From: Bacillota bacterium
Lineage (GTDB): Bacteria; Bacillota; Clostridia; Christensenellales; CAG-138
Assembly: GCA_023409435.1 (NCBI GenBank)
Contig: JAEYHP010000097.1
Location: 1-10,848 of the forward strand
Length of the DNA: 10,848 nt
Direction of reading: 5' to 3'
Shown here: piece by piece, positions 1 to 6,233 of the stretch
How positions within the stretch are numbered: position 1 is the stretch's first letter
Layout: each line of letters begins with the position of its first letter
The notes under the pieces: model-generated
Told to the model about the DNA's origin: nothing
The model's database searches: none
The model's input: the letters and a program-made list of their open reading frames with translations, nothing else
Position numbers and translations under genes: made by a program

Positions 1-13
1 TAATGCGCTGCAA

Positions 14-316
14 TTAGTCCTCCTGCTCCACCATTTCTTCAAACAGCTCCATGAACGTGTCAAACACCTCGTCCAGAAGCACTTCGTTTTCTATGGTTTC
101 GTATACGTCCTCGCCGTTTTTGGTGACGACATGCAGCAGAACCACTTCGTCCTCGTCCACGTTTTCCACATCCTCAAGAGGCAGAAGGGCGATGTATTTC
201 TCCCCTTCATGGAAAAACGTCATCAAATGGTCAAAGCGAACCTCTTTGCCGTTTTCGTCAAGCAGCGTGACTTCGTCCTGTTCTTCTCCCGCCTGGGCAA
301 CGATACGCTCATCCAT
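14..316 (-). CDS. DUF1292 family acidic protein (YrzB-like)
   Basis: This 100-residue, strongly acidic protein matches the DUF1292 family. The body has the family layout: a 'VTLLDENGKEVRFDHL' opening strand, a 'FHEGEKYIALLPL' core, and an acidic 'EDEVVLLHVV' segment. No enzyme motif, signal peptide or membrane segment is visible, and the family's function is not established. An AGGAGG ribosome binding site lies about 7 bases before the ATG. It follows ruvX by 17 bases and is the last gene of the ireB-AKR-ruvX operon inside the window. In Bacillota this family is commonly encoded directly after ruvX, which supports the call. The stop codon is in the window, so the gene is complete. Confidence 0.9.
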   Translation of the reverse strand: MDERIVAQAGEEQDEVTLLDENGKEVRFDHLMTFFHEGEKYIALLPLEDVENVDEDEVVLLHVVTKNGEDVYETIENEVLLDEVFDTFMELFEEMVEQED

Positions 317-333
317 GGCGCAATCCTCCTATT

Positions 334-753
334 TTATCTGTGCCGTGTTTCCATATATCCCTGTAAAATGACGACGGCCGCCATTTTGTCTATGACCTGC
401 CTGCGTTTTTTTCGGCTGACGTCGGCGTCTAATAGCACGCGCTCAGCAGCGGCGGTGGTGAGGCGTTCATCGTAAAAATCGTGCTCGCCGTCCCAATTTT
501 GAAGCACCGCGTCTGCAAACGCCCGTACCTTCTCGCTCTGGAAGCCATAGCTGCCGTCCATGTTGCGCGGCATGCCAAACAGCAGCCGCACCGGGCGGTA
601 ACGCTCAGCAAGATTCAGAATATATGCTACATCCTGCTCCAGGGTTTCCTTGCGCGTATACGTTTCCAGCCCTTGGGCAGTATACCCCAAAGGATCGCTC
701 ACCGCAACCCCAATTCGTTTGTCCCCAACATCAAGGGCAAGTATACGCTGCAT
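334..753 (-). CDS. ruvX: RuvX/YqgF family putative Holliday junction resolvase / pre-16S rRNA nuclease
   Basis: RuvX (YqgF) is an RNase H-fold nuclease, proposed to resolve Holliday junctions and shown in E. coli to take part in 16S rRNA 5'-end maturation. From the ATG at 753 the protein has 139 residues, normal for the family. Visible motifs are LDVGDKRIGVAVSD (residues 7-20, acidic Asp8), FGMPRNMDGSYG (59-70), YDERLTT (94-100, Glu96) and IDKMAAVVILQ (121-131, Asp122), so the three acidic active-site residues are present. The frame is open upstream to 822, but that would add 23 residues from within the preceding gene. The start at 753 has a perfect AGGAGG at 758-763, overlapping the stop of the aldo/keto reductase gene, and gives the family's usual N-terminus. 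Translation is likely coupled to that upstream gene. Confidence 0.95.
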   Translation of the reverse strand: MQRILALDVGDKRIGVAVSDPLGYTAQGLETYTRKETLEQDVAYILNLAERYRPVRLLFGMPRNMDGSYGFQSEKVRAFADAVLQNWDGEHDFYDERLTTAAAERVLLDADVSRKKRRQVIDKMAAVVILQGYMETRHR

Positions 754-761
754 AGGACCTC

Positions 762-1706
762 CTAAATTACTTTTATACAAAATTGCGGGCAAGTTGCGGC
801 ACAATAGCCGCAGCGGGCGCATAAGTCCCCGTTTACTTTCGCTTTTCCGTCCACCAGGCGCATCGCGCGGTTTTTACACCGCTTTATGCACGCACCGCAG
901 CCTTCGCACCAATCCTGTATGATGAGATTGCGCGGCTGCGCGCCGATTCGAGAAGACAGCGCGGCATCGGGCGTTTCTCCAGAAAACACGGTGCAGTTAT
1001 AGGCGACCTCGTCCTTTGTCTGCATGCCGACCGCGATGGACGCGATGCTGGGCTCGTCTAATACAAAGCGCAGCGCCTCTTCGCGATCCCCAATCAAATG
1101 GCCGCCCCCCAAAGGCTTCATGCTGAATACGCCTTTGTTCTGTGTATGAGCGTTGCAGATTTCTGCAAGCATTTCTTCGGCCGTTCCGTCCGCAATGCCG
1201 ATACCCGTCTTATTATACAGCGGAAACACGATTTCAAGCTCTGGATAACGGTTGGCGGCGCGCACCGCCGCAATGTGATGGGTAGAAAGGCCGACCGCGC
1301 CTATTTGCCCTTCTCGTTTCTTTTTTAAAAAGTATTCCACCGCTTCCCAATGCCCGCGGATGGTATGTTCACTCTCCTGCTCATGCAGAAGGAAGATATC
1401 GATATACTCGCGGCCTATTCCTTCCACCGCAGCGCGGAAGCTTGATTCCGCCGTTTTCGTATCGTAGGAATAGGATTTGGTGCACACCACGGCGTCCGGC
1501 TTAGATTTAAGCGCCTCTTTGATATACGGATAGGTTCCGTACAGCTCGGCGGTATCCAGAAAGTTCACGCCCAAAGAGAACGCAAAATCCAAAAGACCTG
1601 CCCCCGTAGAAAGAGGCAGGTTTCGCTGCAAAGGCCCCATGGTGAGCGTACCAAAGCACAGGCGGGAGACCTGAATGCCCGTGCCGCCCAAAACCGCATG
1701 GTTCAA
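762..1706 (-). CDS. Aldo/keto reductase with C-terminal 2[4Fe-4S] ferredoxin domain
   Basis: This 314-residue protein has two parts. Residues 1 to about 255 form an aldo/keto reductase barrel with the complete catalytic tetrad visible: Asp51 and Tyr56 (in DTAELYGTY), Lys77 (CTKS) and His108 (LLHEQE). Residues 267-310 carry two ferredoxin-type [4Fe-4S] motifs: Cys267/270/273/277 and Cys296/299/302/306, plus an extra Cys310. Such fusions form a known AKR subgroup in anaerobes. Substrate is unknown; electron exchange between NAD(P)H and the clusters is inference. The start is a TTG at 1704-1706 overlapping the ireB stop (TTGA), with GGAG 8 bases upstream; the nearby ATG is out of frame. The gene sits between ireB and ruvX, so it is co-transcribed with them. 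Product call is firm, physiological role open. Confidence 0.9.
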   Translation of the reverse strand: MNHAVLGGTGIQVSRLCFGTLTMGPLQRNLPLSTGAGLLDFAFSLGVNFLDTAELYGTYPYIKEALKSKPDAVVCTKSYSYDTKTAESSFRAAVEGIGREYIDIFLLHEQESEHTIRGHWEAVEYFLKKKREGQIGAVGLSTHHIAAVRAANRYPELEIVFPLYNKTGIGIADGTAEEMLAEICNAHTQNKGVFSMKPLGGGHLIGDREEALRFVLDEPSIASIAVGMQTKDEVAYNCTVFSGETPDAALSSRIGAQPRNLIIQDWCEGCGACIKRCKNRAMRLVDGKAKVNGDLCARCGYCAATCPQFCIKVI

Positions 1707-1981
1707 TTATTCTGCTCCGCCTCCGCCGAGTTGACTTCCACGTAGAAACGGACAAGTTCCTCAATAAGCTCGTCCCGCTCCAGGCGGCTGATCAAGTAGC
1801 GCGCGTTGTTGTGGCTGGTGATGTAGGTAGGGTCTCCGGAAAGCAAGTAACCGACGATCTGATTGACCGGATCATACCCTTTTTCCTTCATGGCGGAATA
1901 CACCGTCATGAGCACCTCATTGGCGGCGCGCCTGTCCTTCGGGAGCTGAAACTGCATGGTTCCATGTGTCTGATCGGTCAT
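1703..1981 (-). CDS. ireB: IreB family regulatory phosphoprotein (UPF0297/YrzL)
   Basis: The 92-residue product matches the IreB/UPF0297 family. In Enterococcus faecalis, IreB is phosphorylated by the Ser/Thr kinase IreK and affects cephalosporin resistance. The diagnostic core is present: 'EKGYDPVNQIVGYLLSGDPTYI' spread over about residues 33-54, followed by 'NNARYLISRLERDELIEELVRFY'. The N-terminus has Thr2, Thr5 and Thr8; the enterococcal protein is modified on N-terminal threonines, so these are plausible target sites (inference). A GGGGGT ribosome binding site precedes the ATG, and a good promoter lies about 30 bases upstream. It is the first gene of the operon and overlaps the next gene by 4 bases. 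In related bacteria alaS usually lies just upstream; here it does not. Confidence 0.95.
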   Translation of the reverse strand: MTDQTHGTMQFQLPKDRRAANEVLMTVYSAMKEKGYDPVNQIVGYLLSGDPTYITSHNNARYLISRLERDELIEELVRFYVEVNSAEAEQNN

Positions 1982-2011
1982 ACCAATTACCCCCTATCAA
2001 GTACCTTTCGT

Positions 2012-2041
2012 ATTATAACATGAAAATAAACGTTTTTTCAA
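2012..2041 (-). promoter_or_regulatory. Sigma-A-type promoter of the ireB operon
   Basis: On the minus strand a TTGAAA -35 box (2036-2041) and a perfect TATAAT -10 box (2012-2017) are separated by 18 bases. Transcription should start near 2005, giving a leader of about 24 bases before the ireB ATG. The -35 box touches the U-tract of the terminator of the small gene upstream, so ireB is insulated from that gene. Confidence 0.85.
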
Positions 2042-2073
2042 ATAAAGAAACGGCCCGCTAGCTTACGGGCCGT
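2038..2073 (-). terminator. Rho-independent terminator of the 54-residue small gene
   Basis: On the minus strand ACGGCCCG (2066-2073) pairs perfectly with CGGGCCGT (2050-2057) around an 8-base loop, followed by a T-rich run (TTTCTTTATTT). It begins about 7 bases past the stop of the small gene at 2081. Its T-rich tail merges with the -35 box of the ireB promoter. Confidence 0.85.
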
Positions 2074-2080
2074 CTCCATC

Positions 2081-2245
2081 CTATCCCATGATGTTGCCGA
2101 TCGTGCGCCTCGTGCTGCGCACAAGCCGCCTGCCGTCCCGCATCATCCGCTTGGGTATATCGGGGTACATCGAGTTGATCGCAACCGTTGCCATCGCTAC
2201 CCCTGCGATCATGCCGACGCCAAGGCCCAGTGTCAGTGTCCGCAT
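2081..2245 (-). CDS. Small protein (54 aa), hydrophobic N-terminus with basic tail
   Basis: This short gene has a clear ribosome binding site (AAGGAG, about 8 bases before ATG at 2243-2245) and a terminator just after its TAG stop. The product starts MRTLTLGLGVGMIAGVAMAT: residues 3-22 are glycine/alanine-rich and hydrophobic, fitting one membrane segment. Residues 31-54 are very basic (KR, RR and R-rich, e.g. MMRDGRRLVRSTRRTIGNIM) and could form an amphipathic helix at the inner membrane face. It resembles the general architecture of YtxH-like small clostridial proteins, but no family can be assigned by eye. It lies between the sigma factor cassette (divergent) and ireB. No convincing sigma-A promoter is seen upstream. 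Function unknown; the reading frame, signals and composition make it very likely real. Confidence 0.75.
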   Translation of the reverse strand: MRTLTLGLGVGMIAGVAMATVAINSMYPDIPKRMMRDGRRLVRSTRRTIGNIMG

Positions 2246-2570
2246 ATGGTTTTCTCCTTTCCGCCGGATTGGACTCTATGTTAAGGCTGGTGCGATGCAC
2301 AGAGCCGTATGGAATTAGTATGCCGAAGCATATGTGAAGCTATGATAGAAACTGTTGTCACCATTGGCGGATACATTTAAAACTGTATAAAATTATCAAG
2401 CGCATCAAAAACCTTCCCAATGTTGTGTTACACTAAAAGGCGGACACAAAGAAAGTATGTGTAATAGTGTGTTTTAGCTTGCTTACGTCCAATGCGTATC
2501 GCACAAAAAATAAAAATCGCTGTCACACGCGCTCGTCTTTACTGTCTATTCAATCAGGAGGTATAAACAA
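2246..2570. other. Divergent intergenic region between the small gene and the sigma factor gene
   Basis: These 325 bases hold no gene that I can support. The part near 2340-2480 is A+T-rich and contains a candidate plus-strand promoter (2364-2391). Small symmetric elements are visible: TATGC-CGAA-GCATA at 2319-2332 (a TTCG-loop hairpin on the minus strand) and GTGT-T-ACAC at 2425-2433. An AGGAGG at 2556-2561 belongs to the sigma factor gene. No typical ECF promoter (AAC...CGTC at proper spacing) was found, so there is no sequence support for autoregulation by the sigma factor. Confidence 0.6.
2364..2391 (+). promoter_or_regulatory. Candidate promoter for the sigma factor-DUF2461 cassette
   Basis: TTGGCG (2364-2369) and TATAAA (2386-2391) are 16 bases apart, with a TG directly before the -10 box. 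This would give a leader of about 170 bases. It is the best sigma-A-like match in the region but not a strong one; another start closer to the gene cannot be excluded. Confidence 0.35.
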
Positions 2571-3428
2571 ATGAATTTTGAAAACCAGACGCAATTTATT
2601 GAACAAGCAGTCGGTGGGGATAAGGCGGCCTTAGAAACCATTTTGTGTCACGTGCAGGACATGGTGTTCAACCTGTCCCTGCGGATGTTGGGCCTTGTTC
2701 CCGACGCAGAGGACGCGACGCAGGAAATTTTAATCAAGGTAATGACGCATTTGGGTTCTTTCCGGCAGGAAAGCAATCTTTCCACTTGGGTTTTCCGTAT
2801 TGCTGTGAACCATCTCAAAAGCTACAAAAAGGGGATGTTCTCCCAGCGCCCTTTGAGCTTTGAGATTTATGGCGAGGACATCTCTTCCGGCCGGGAAGCC
2901 GATGTGCCGGAAATGAGCGGCGGGGTGGATAGAGTGCTACTGGAACGGGAACTCAAACTCTCCTGCTCCAACGTTATGCTTCAATGCCTCGATGCGGAAA
3001 GCCGTGCCATCTATATTCTCGGAACCATGTTTCGGCTGGATAGCCGCATTGCGGCGGAGATTTTTGAGACAACCGCCGAAGCCTACCGCCAGAGGCTTTC
3101 CCGTATTCGCAAAAGGATTGGCGCATTTTTAGGCGAATACTGTGGGCTTTCCGGTATGGGCATCTGTTCCTGCAAAAGGCGGGTAAATTACGCCATCATG
3201 ACCCGCCGGCTAAACCCGGCGCGGCTTGACTTTCATGCGATGGACGAATGCGGCTATGACGATATTGTGTCCTGCACCGATGCAATGCAGCAACTTGACG
3301 ACCTTTCACAGATTTTTGCTGCTTTTCCGGCTTACCGCTCCCCAGAACACGTCAGCCACTGGATTCGGGATATGATGACCTCCGGAAATTTTCAAACAGT
3401 GCTGAATGGACAGGGGGCCTCGATATGA
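2571..3428 (+). CDS. ECF-like sigma-70 family RNA polymerase sigma factor with Cys-containing C-terminal extension
   Basis: The 285-residue product has the two sigma domains of group IV (ECF-like) factors. Region 2 covers about residues 8-90, with the hallmark 'DAEDATQEILIKVM' helix (45-58) and 'STWVFRIAVNHLKSYKK' (71-87). Region 4 covers about 125-188 and ends in 'AEAYRQRLSRIRKRI', the DNA-recognition helix. Beyond the usual ECF length of under 200 residues comes an extension of about 95 residues, opening with CGLx6CxCKRRV (Cys191, Cys199, Cys201). To my knowledge this CxC motif recurs in a group of sigma factors and could bind metal or respond to redox state (inference). No anti-sigma factor is adjacent. 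An AGGAGG lies 9 bases before the ATG. The stop overlaps the next gene as ATGA, so the two are translationally coupled. Confidence 0.85.
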   Translation: MNFENQTQFIEQAVGGDKAALETILCHVQDMVFNLSLRMLGLVPDAEDATQEILIKVMTHLGSFRQESNLSTWVFRIAVNHLKSYKKGMFSQRPLSFEIYGEDISSGREADVPEMSGGVDRVLLERELKLSCSNVMLQCLDAESRAIYILGTMFRLDSRIAAEIFETTAEAYRQRLSRIRKRIGAFLGEYCGLSGMGICSCKRRVNYAIMTRRLNPARLDFHAMDECGYDDIVSCTDAMQQLDDLSQIFAAFPAYRSPEHVSHWIRDMMTSGNFQTVLNGQGASI

Positions 3429-4105
3429 ACATGGACGCCATATTGGATTATCTGTCTTTGCTGGCGCAAAATAACAATCAAGCGTGGTTTCATGCCAATA
3501 AAGCGCAGTATAAAGCCGCCAGCCGGGAATTCGAGGCGTTGATTGATGAGTTGACGCTGGAATTGCGCAGAACCGATGATACCATTCCCCTTATCGCATC
3601 CAAAGAGCTGACATTCAAGCTCCAGCGGGATACCCGGTTCAGCCATGACAAGTCGCCCTACAACCCTTGCTTCCGGACACATATTTCCGGAAAGGGGAAA
3701 CTGCCCATTCCCGTGGGGTACTACATCATGCTTCATCCAGGCAACCGCTCGTTTCTGGGCGGCGGGCTGTTCGCGGACATGTTTCAAAATGCCACTGCAA
3801 TGGTACGGAATTATATCGTAGGCTACGGCGAACAGTGGCAGGAGATTATTTCCTCACCCGATTTTACCGCGAATTTTACAGTACGCGGAAGTGCACTGAA
3901 AAATTTACCGCGCGGGTATGACGCGGCGCATCCACAGGCGGAATTTCTGAAAAACAAGAGTTGGTATCTGGAATACCCCTTATCGGACGAGCAGTTGCAA
4001 AGCCCGGCCTTCATCCGCTTTGCGGCGGATATTTTTACAAAAATGCAGCCCTTTAACCAGTATCTCAATCGGGCGCTCGAAGGTTTTGAAATGCCTCTGC
4101 GCTGA
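3425..4105 (+). CDS. DUF2461 family protein
   Basis: This 226-residue protein matches the DUF2461 (TIGR02453) family: an N-terminal 'LSLLAQNNNQAWFHANKAQY' segment (11-30), the central 'KLQRDTRFSHDKSPYN' motif (about 65-80) and 'GGGLF', then a C-terminal 'KNKSWYLEYPL' segment. The family usually has about 210-230 residues, so it is full length. No signal peptide or membrane segment is visible, and no biochemical function is established for the family. Its ATG overlaps the stop of the sigma factor gene (ATGA), and the pair ends at a strong terminator 14 bases after the stop. A functional link with the sigma factor is suggested by this coupling only. Confidence 0.9.
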   Translation: MNMDAILDYLSLLAQNNNQAWFHANKAQYKAASREFEALIDELTLELRRTDDTIPLIASKELTFKLQRDTRFSHDKSPYNPCFRTHISGKGKLPIPVGYYIMLHPGNRSFLGGGLFADMFQNATAMVRNYIVGYGEQWQEIISSPDFTANFTVRGSALKNLPRGYDAAHPQAEFLKNKSWYLEYPLSDEQLQSPAFIRFAADIFTKMQPFNQYLNRALEGFEMPLR

Positions 4106-4118
4106 CAGTCTTTTATAG

Positions 4119-4167
4119 CAGAATCATGCCGGACGCTTTTGCGCCCGGCATAATTCTGTTTTTTTTT
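4119..4167 (+). terminator. Strong Rho-independent terminator of the sigma factor-DUF2461 cassette
   Basis: CAGAATCATGCCGG (4119-4132) pairs with CCGGCATAATTCTG (4145-4158) with one C/A mismatch. The stem extends further through CGC/GCG around a TTTT loop, and nine T residues follow on the plus strand. On the minus strand the hairpin is followed by CTATAAAAG, without a U-tract, so it is unlikely to be efficient for the convergent nifU transcript. Confidence 0.9.
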
Positions 4168-4193
4168 GATATTCATAGGGCGTTAACGTTTCG

Positions 4194-4574
4194 TTATTCG
4201 CCTACAGTTTTTTTCTTTTGATAATCCTCGATTGCTGCTTTCACGGCTTCTTCGGCCAGCACCGAACAATGGATCTTTTGCGGGGGAAGGCCTTCGAGCG
4301 CCTCCACAACGGCGGAATTGGTAAGCTTGAGCGCGTCCTCCAATTTTTTGCCCTTGATCATCTCAGTGGCCATGGAGGAAGTGGCAATCGCGGCGCCGCA
4401 GCCAAACGTCTTGAAGCTGACGTCTTCAATCACTTCTTCGTCGTTTACCTTAATGAACATTTTCATGATATCGCCGCACTTCGCGTTGCCGACCATGCCG
4501 ACGCCGTTGTAATCCGGCAGCTCGCCCACGTTGCGGGGATGTTCAAAATGATCCAAAACCTTTTCTGTATACAT
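4194..4574 (-). CDS. nifU: Fe-S cluster assembly scaffold protein NifU/IscU-type
   Basis: The protein is the scaffold on which sulfur from the cysteine desulfurase and iron are assembled into a transient Fe-S cluster. The 126-residue product is a single IscU-like domain. Cluster ligands are visible: Cys33 with Asp35 (AKCGD), Cys59 (FGCG) and His102-Cys103 (KIHCSV). The frame is open upstream to 4685, inside nifS, but the ATG at 4574 has a GAGGTG ribosome binding site and gives the family's MYxEKVxDHFxxPRN start. It follows nifS by 10 bases. There is no C-terminal ferredoxin-like or Nfu domain as in the long nitrogen-fixation NifU, so this is the short housekeeping type. No clear terminator follows on its strand. 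Confidence 0.95.
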   Translation of the reverse strand: MYTEKVLDHFEHPRNVGELPDYNGVGMVGNAKCGDIMKMFIKVNDEEVIEDVSFKTFGCGAAIATSSMATEMIKGKKLEDALKLTNSAVVEALEGLPPQKIHCSVLAEEAVKAAIEDYQKKKTVGE

Positions 4575-4584
4575 CGTTTTCACC

Positions 4585-5751
4585 TCAATGGACGGTAGTG
4601 TATAAGGGAGACATGTTGCGCAGCCGTTGTACCACAGTGGGCAGTACGTCAAGCACGTAATCAATCTCTTCTTCTGTGGTTTCATCTGAAAGCGTCAGCC
4701 GCAAGGAGCCGTGCGCAATCTCGTGCGGAAGGCCCATGGCAAGAAGCACATGGGAAGGGTCCAGCGAACCGGAGGTGCAGGCCGAACCGCTTGAAGCGGC
4801 AATGCCGTTGAGGTCAAGCAGCAGAAGCATGCCTTCCCCTTCGATATAGCGTATGCTGAAATTCACGTTGTTGGGCAGGCGCTCCGTCGGGTGGCCGTTG
4901 AGCTTGACTTCGGGGATGCGCTCCCTAATGCCCGTAATCAGTTTGTCCCGCAGGCGGAGAATTTCGCGGTTAACGCCTTCGAGATCGTTTGTGGCAAGCT
5001 CAATGGCCTTGCCCAGGCCCACGATACCCGGCACGTTTTCCGTGCTGGCGCGGCGGTTCTTCTCCTGCCCGCCACCTGTTAGGAAGGAAGGCAAACGCAA
5101 GCCCTTTTTGATATACAGCACGCCCACGCCTTTGGGGCCGTGGAACTTGTGCGCAGAAAGCGAAAGAAAATCGATATTCATAGCCCGCACGTCTATGGGA
5201 ATATGTCCCACAGCCTGTACGGCGTCCGTATGGAAAAGCACATTCTTCGAGCGGCACAAAGCGCCGATTTCCGCTATGGGCATGATCGTGCCGACCTCGT
5301 TGTTGGCGAACATGATGCTGACGAGTATCGTATCCGGGCGGATGGCGTCTTCAACCTGCTGCGCGGTTATCCTGCCGTATTCGTCCACCGGAAGGTATGT
5401 CACTTCGCAGCCATACTCCTTCTCAAGCCCCTCGGCGGTGTGCAATATGGCAGGGTGCTCGATGGCCGTGGTGATGATGTGTTTGCCCTTTTTTGCATAA
5501 CGCTGCGCTACGCCGCGCAGTACCGTATTGTCGCTCTCCGTGCCGCTGCCTGTGAATATGATCTCCTCCACGCTTGCGTTGAGGGCGCGGGCAACCTGCA
5601 ATCTGGCGTTGTCAATACCCGCCAATGCCTCGCGCGCAAAGCCATGCAGGCTCGAAGGGTTGCCGAAATGCTTCGTAAAATACGGCAGCATGGCGTCAAG
5701 CACTTCCGGCTTTACGGAGGTGGTTGCCGCGTTGTCAAGATAAACTCTCAT
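4585..5751 (-). CDS. nifS: Cysteine desulfurase, NifS/IscS class I
   Basis: This PLP enzyme converts cysteine to alanine and passes persulfide sulfur to NifU and other acceptors. The 388-residue protein carries the complete class I set: N-terminal YLDNAATT, His99 (AIEHPAIL, stacking on PLP), Asp176 and Gln179 (HTDAVQAVG), the PLP lysine Lys202 (SAHKFHGPKG), and the catalytic Cys325 in the flexible loop SSGSACTSGS. Lys202 and Cys325 match the numbering of Azotobacter NifS. The ATG at 5751 has a GAGGCG site 8-9 bases upstream. The gene overlaps the 3' end of iscR by 17 bases and is followed closely by nifU, so the three form one operon. No nitrogenase gene is in view, so general Fe-S supply is the likely role. 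Confidence 0.96.
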   Translation of the reverse strand: MRVYLDNAATTSVKPEVLDAMLPYFTKHFGNPSSLHGFAREALAGIDNARLQVARALNASVEEIIFTGSGTESDNTVLRGVAQRYAKKGKHIITTAIEHPAILHTAEGLEKEYGCEVTYLPVDEYGRITAQQVEDAIRPDTILVSIMFANNEVGTIMPIAEIGALCRSKNVLFHTDAVQAVGHIPIDVRAMNIDFLSLSAHKFHGPKGVGVLYIKKGLRLPSFLTGGGQEKNRRASTENVPGIVGLGKAIELATNDLEGVNREILRLRDKLITGIRERIPEVKLNGHPTERLPNNVNFSIRYIEGEGMLLLLDLNGIAASSGSACTSGSLDPSHVLLAMGLPHEIAHGSLRLTLSDETTEEEIDYVLDVLPTVVQRLRNMSPLYTTVH

Positions 5752-6181
5752 ATGTTACTCGCCTCATCTGTAAAATATAATCCTCCGCCATGTCTTTGAT
5801 GGTGGTTTCATCCAGTACCGCGTCGATTCGGTTTTGCAGCTTCAGCCATAGCGGGCGCGCAGAGCAGGTGCAGGCATGTTCGCAGCCGGTCGCCTGACGG
5901 CTGACGCAGTCAACGACCGTCGTGCTGCCTTCGAGCGCCTTTAAGACTTCGTTTACGGTAATCTCCTCCGGCTTTCGCGCAAGCGTATACCCGCCCTGCA
6001 CACCGCGAACGGATTCCACCAGCTTCGCCTTTTTGAGCGAGGCGATCAGCTGCTCCAAATACGCAAGCGAAACGCCCTGGAGGTTTGCAAGCGTCGTCGC
6101 GCTGACAGGCCCGCTCCCATATTCCACTGCCAAATCCACCATGGCCTTGATGCCATAACGTCCGCGTGTGGAAAGCTTCAC
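5735..6181 (-). CDS. iscR: Rrf2 family transcriptional regulator, IscR-like
   Basis: IscR-type regulators bind a [2Fe-2S] cluster and adjust transcription of Fe-S assembly genes to demand. Counted from the GTG at 6179-6181, the product has 148 residues: a winged helix domain (KLSTRGRYGIKAMVDLA..., recognition part near 'SLAYLEQLIASLKKAKLV') and a cysteine cluster with Cys92, Cys100, Cys104 and Cys106. E. coli IscR uses Cys92, Cys98 and Cys104, so cluster binding is likely. An in-frame ATG at 6190 would add 3 residues, but its distance to the GAGGAA site is only 1-2 bases; the GTG has proper spacing and gives the usual family N-terminus. It is first in the operon, and a candidate operator lies in its leader, suggesting autoregulation. 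Confidence 0.93.
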   Translation of the reverse strand: MKLSTRGRYGIKAMVDLAVEYGSGPVSATTLANLQGVSLAYLEQLIASLKKAKLVESVRGVQGGYTLARKPEEITVNEVLKALEGSTTVVDCVSRQATGCEHACTCSARPLWLKLQNRIDAVLDETTIKDMAEDYILQMRRVTYESLS

Positions 6182-6199
6182 ATCCACCATTCCTCAAAT

Positions 6200-6220
6200 A
6201 TCCAACCAAATTAGTCGGAT
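6200..6220 (-). promoter_or_regulatory. Candidate IscR operator (imperfect 21-bp palindrome)
   Basis: On the minus strand the site reads ATCCGACTA-ATT-TGGTTGGAT; the 9-base arms match at 7 of 9 positions. It starts about 7 bases downstream of the predicted transcription start of iscR, where bound repressor would block the polymerase. The GACTA-type core resembles Rrf2/IscR sites described for clostridia. Binding is inference. Confidence 0.6.
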
Positions 6221-6233
6221 TTATTTCGATACA

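Noticed and set aside
754..822. N-terminal extension of RuvX by 23 residues
   Set aside because: It would begin inside the ferredoxin part of the preceding gene; the ATG at 753 has AGGAGG at proper spacing and the family's normal start.
2058..2300. An 80-codon minus-strand frame over the small gene
   Set aside because: It is a different frame from the 54-residue gene, has Arg/His/Asp-rich low-complexity composition, and runs through the terminator hairpin. The 54-residue frame has the ribosome binding site.
2401..2560. ECF-type autoregulatory promoter (AAC...CGTC) ahead of the sigma factor gene
   Set aside because: CGTC occurs near 2485 and 2533, but no AAC-type -35 element stands at the right distance from either.
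5140..5799. A 219-codon plus-strand frame opposite nifS and the iscR end
   Set aside because: It is antisense to nifS, whose catalytic motifs are intact; no domain is seen in the mirror frame.
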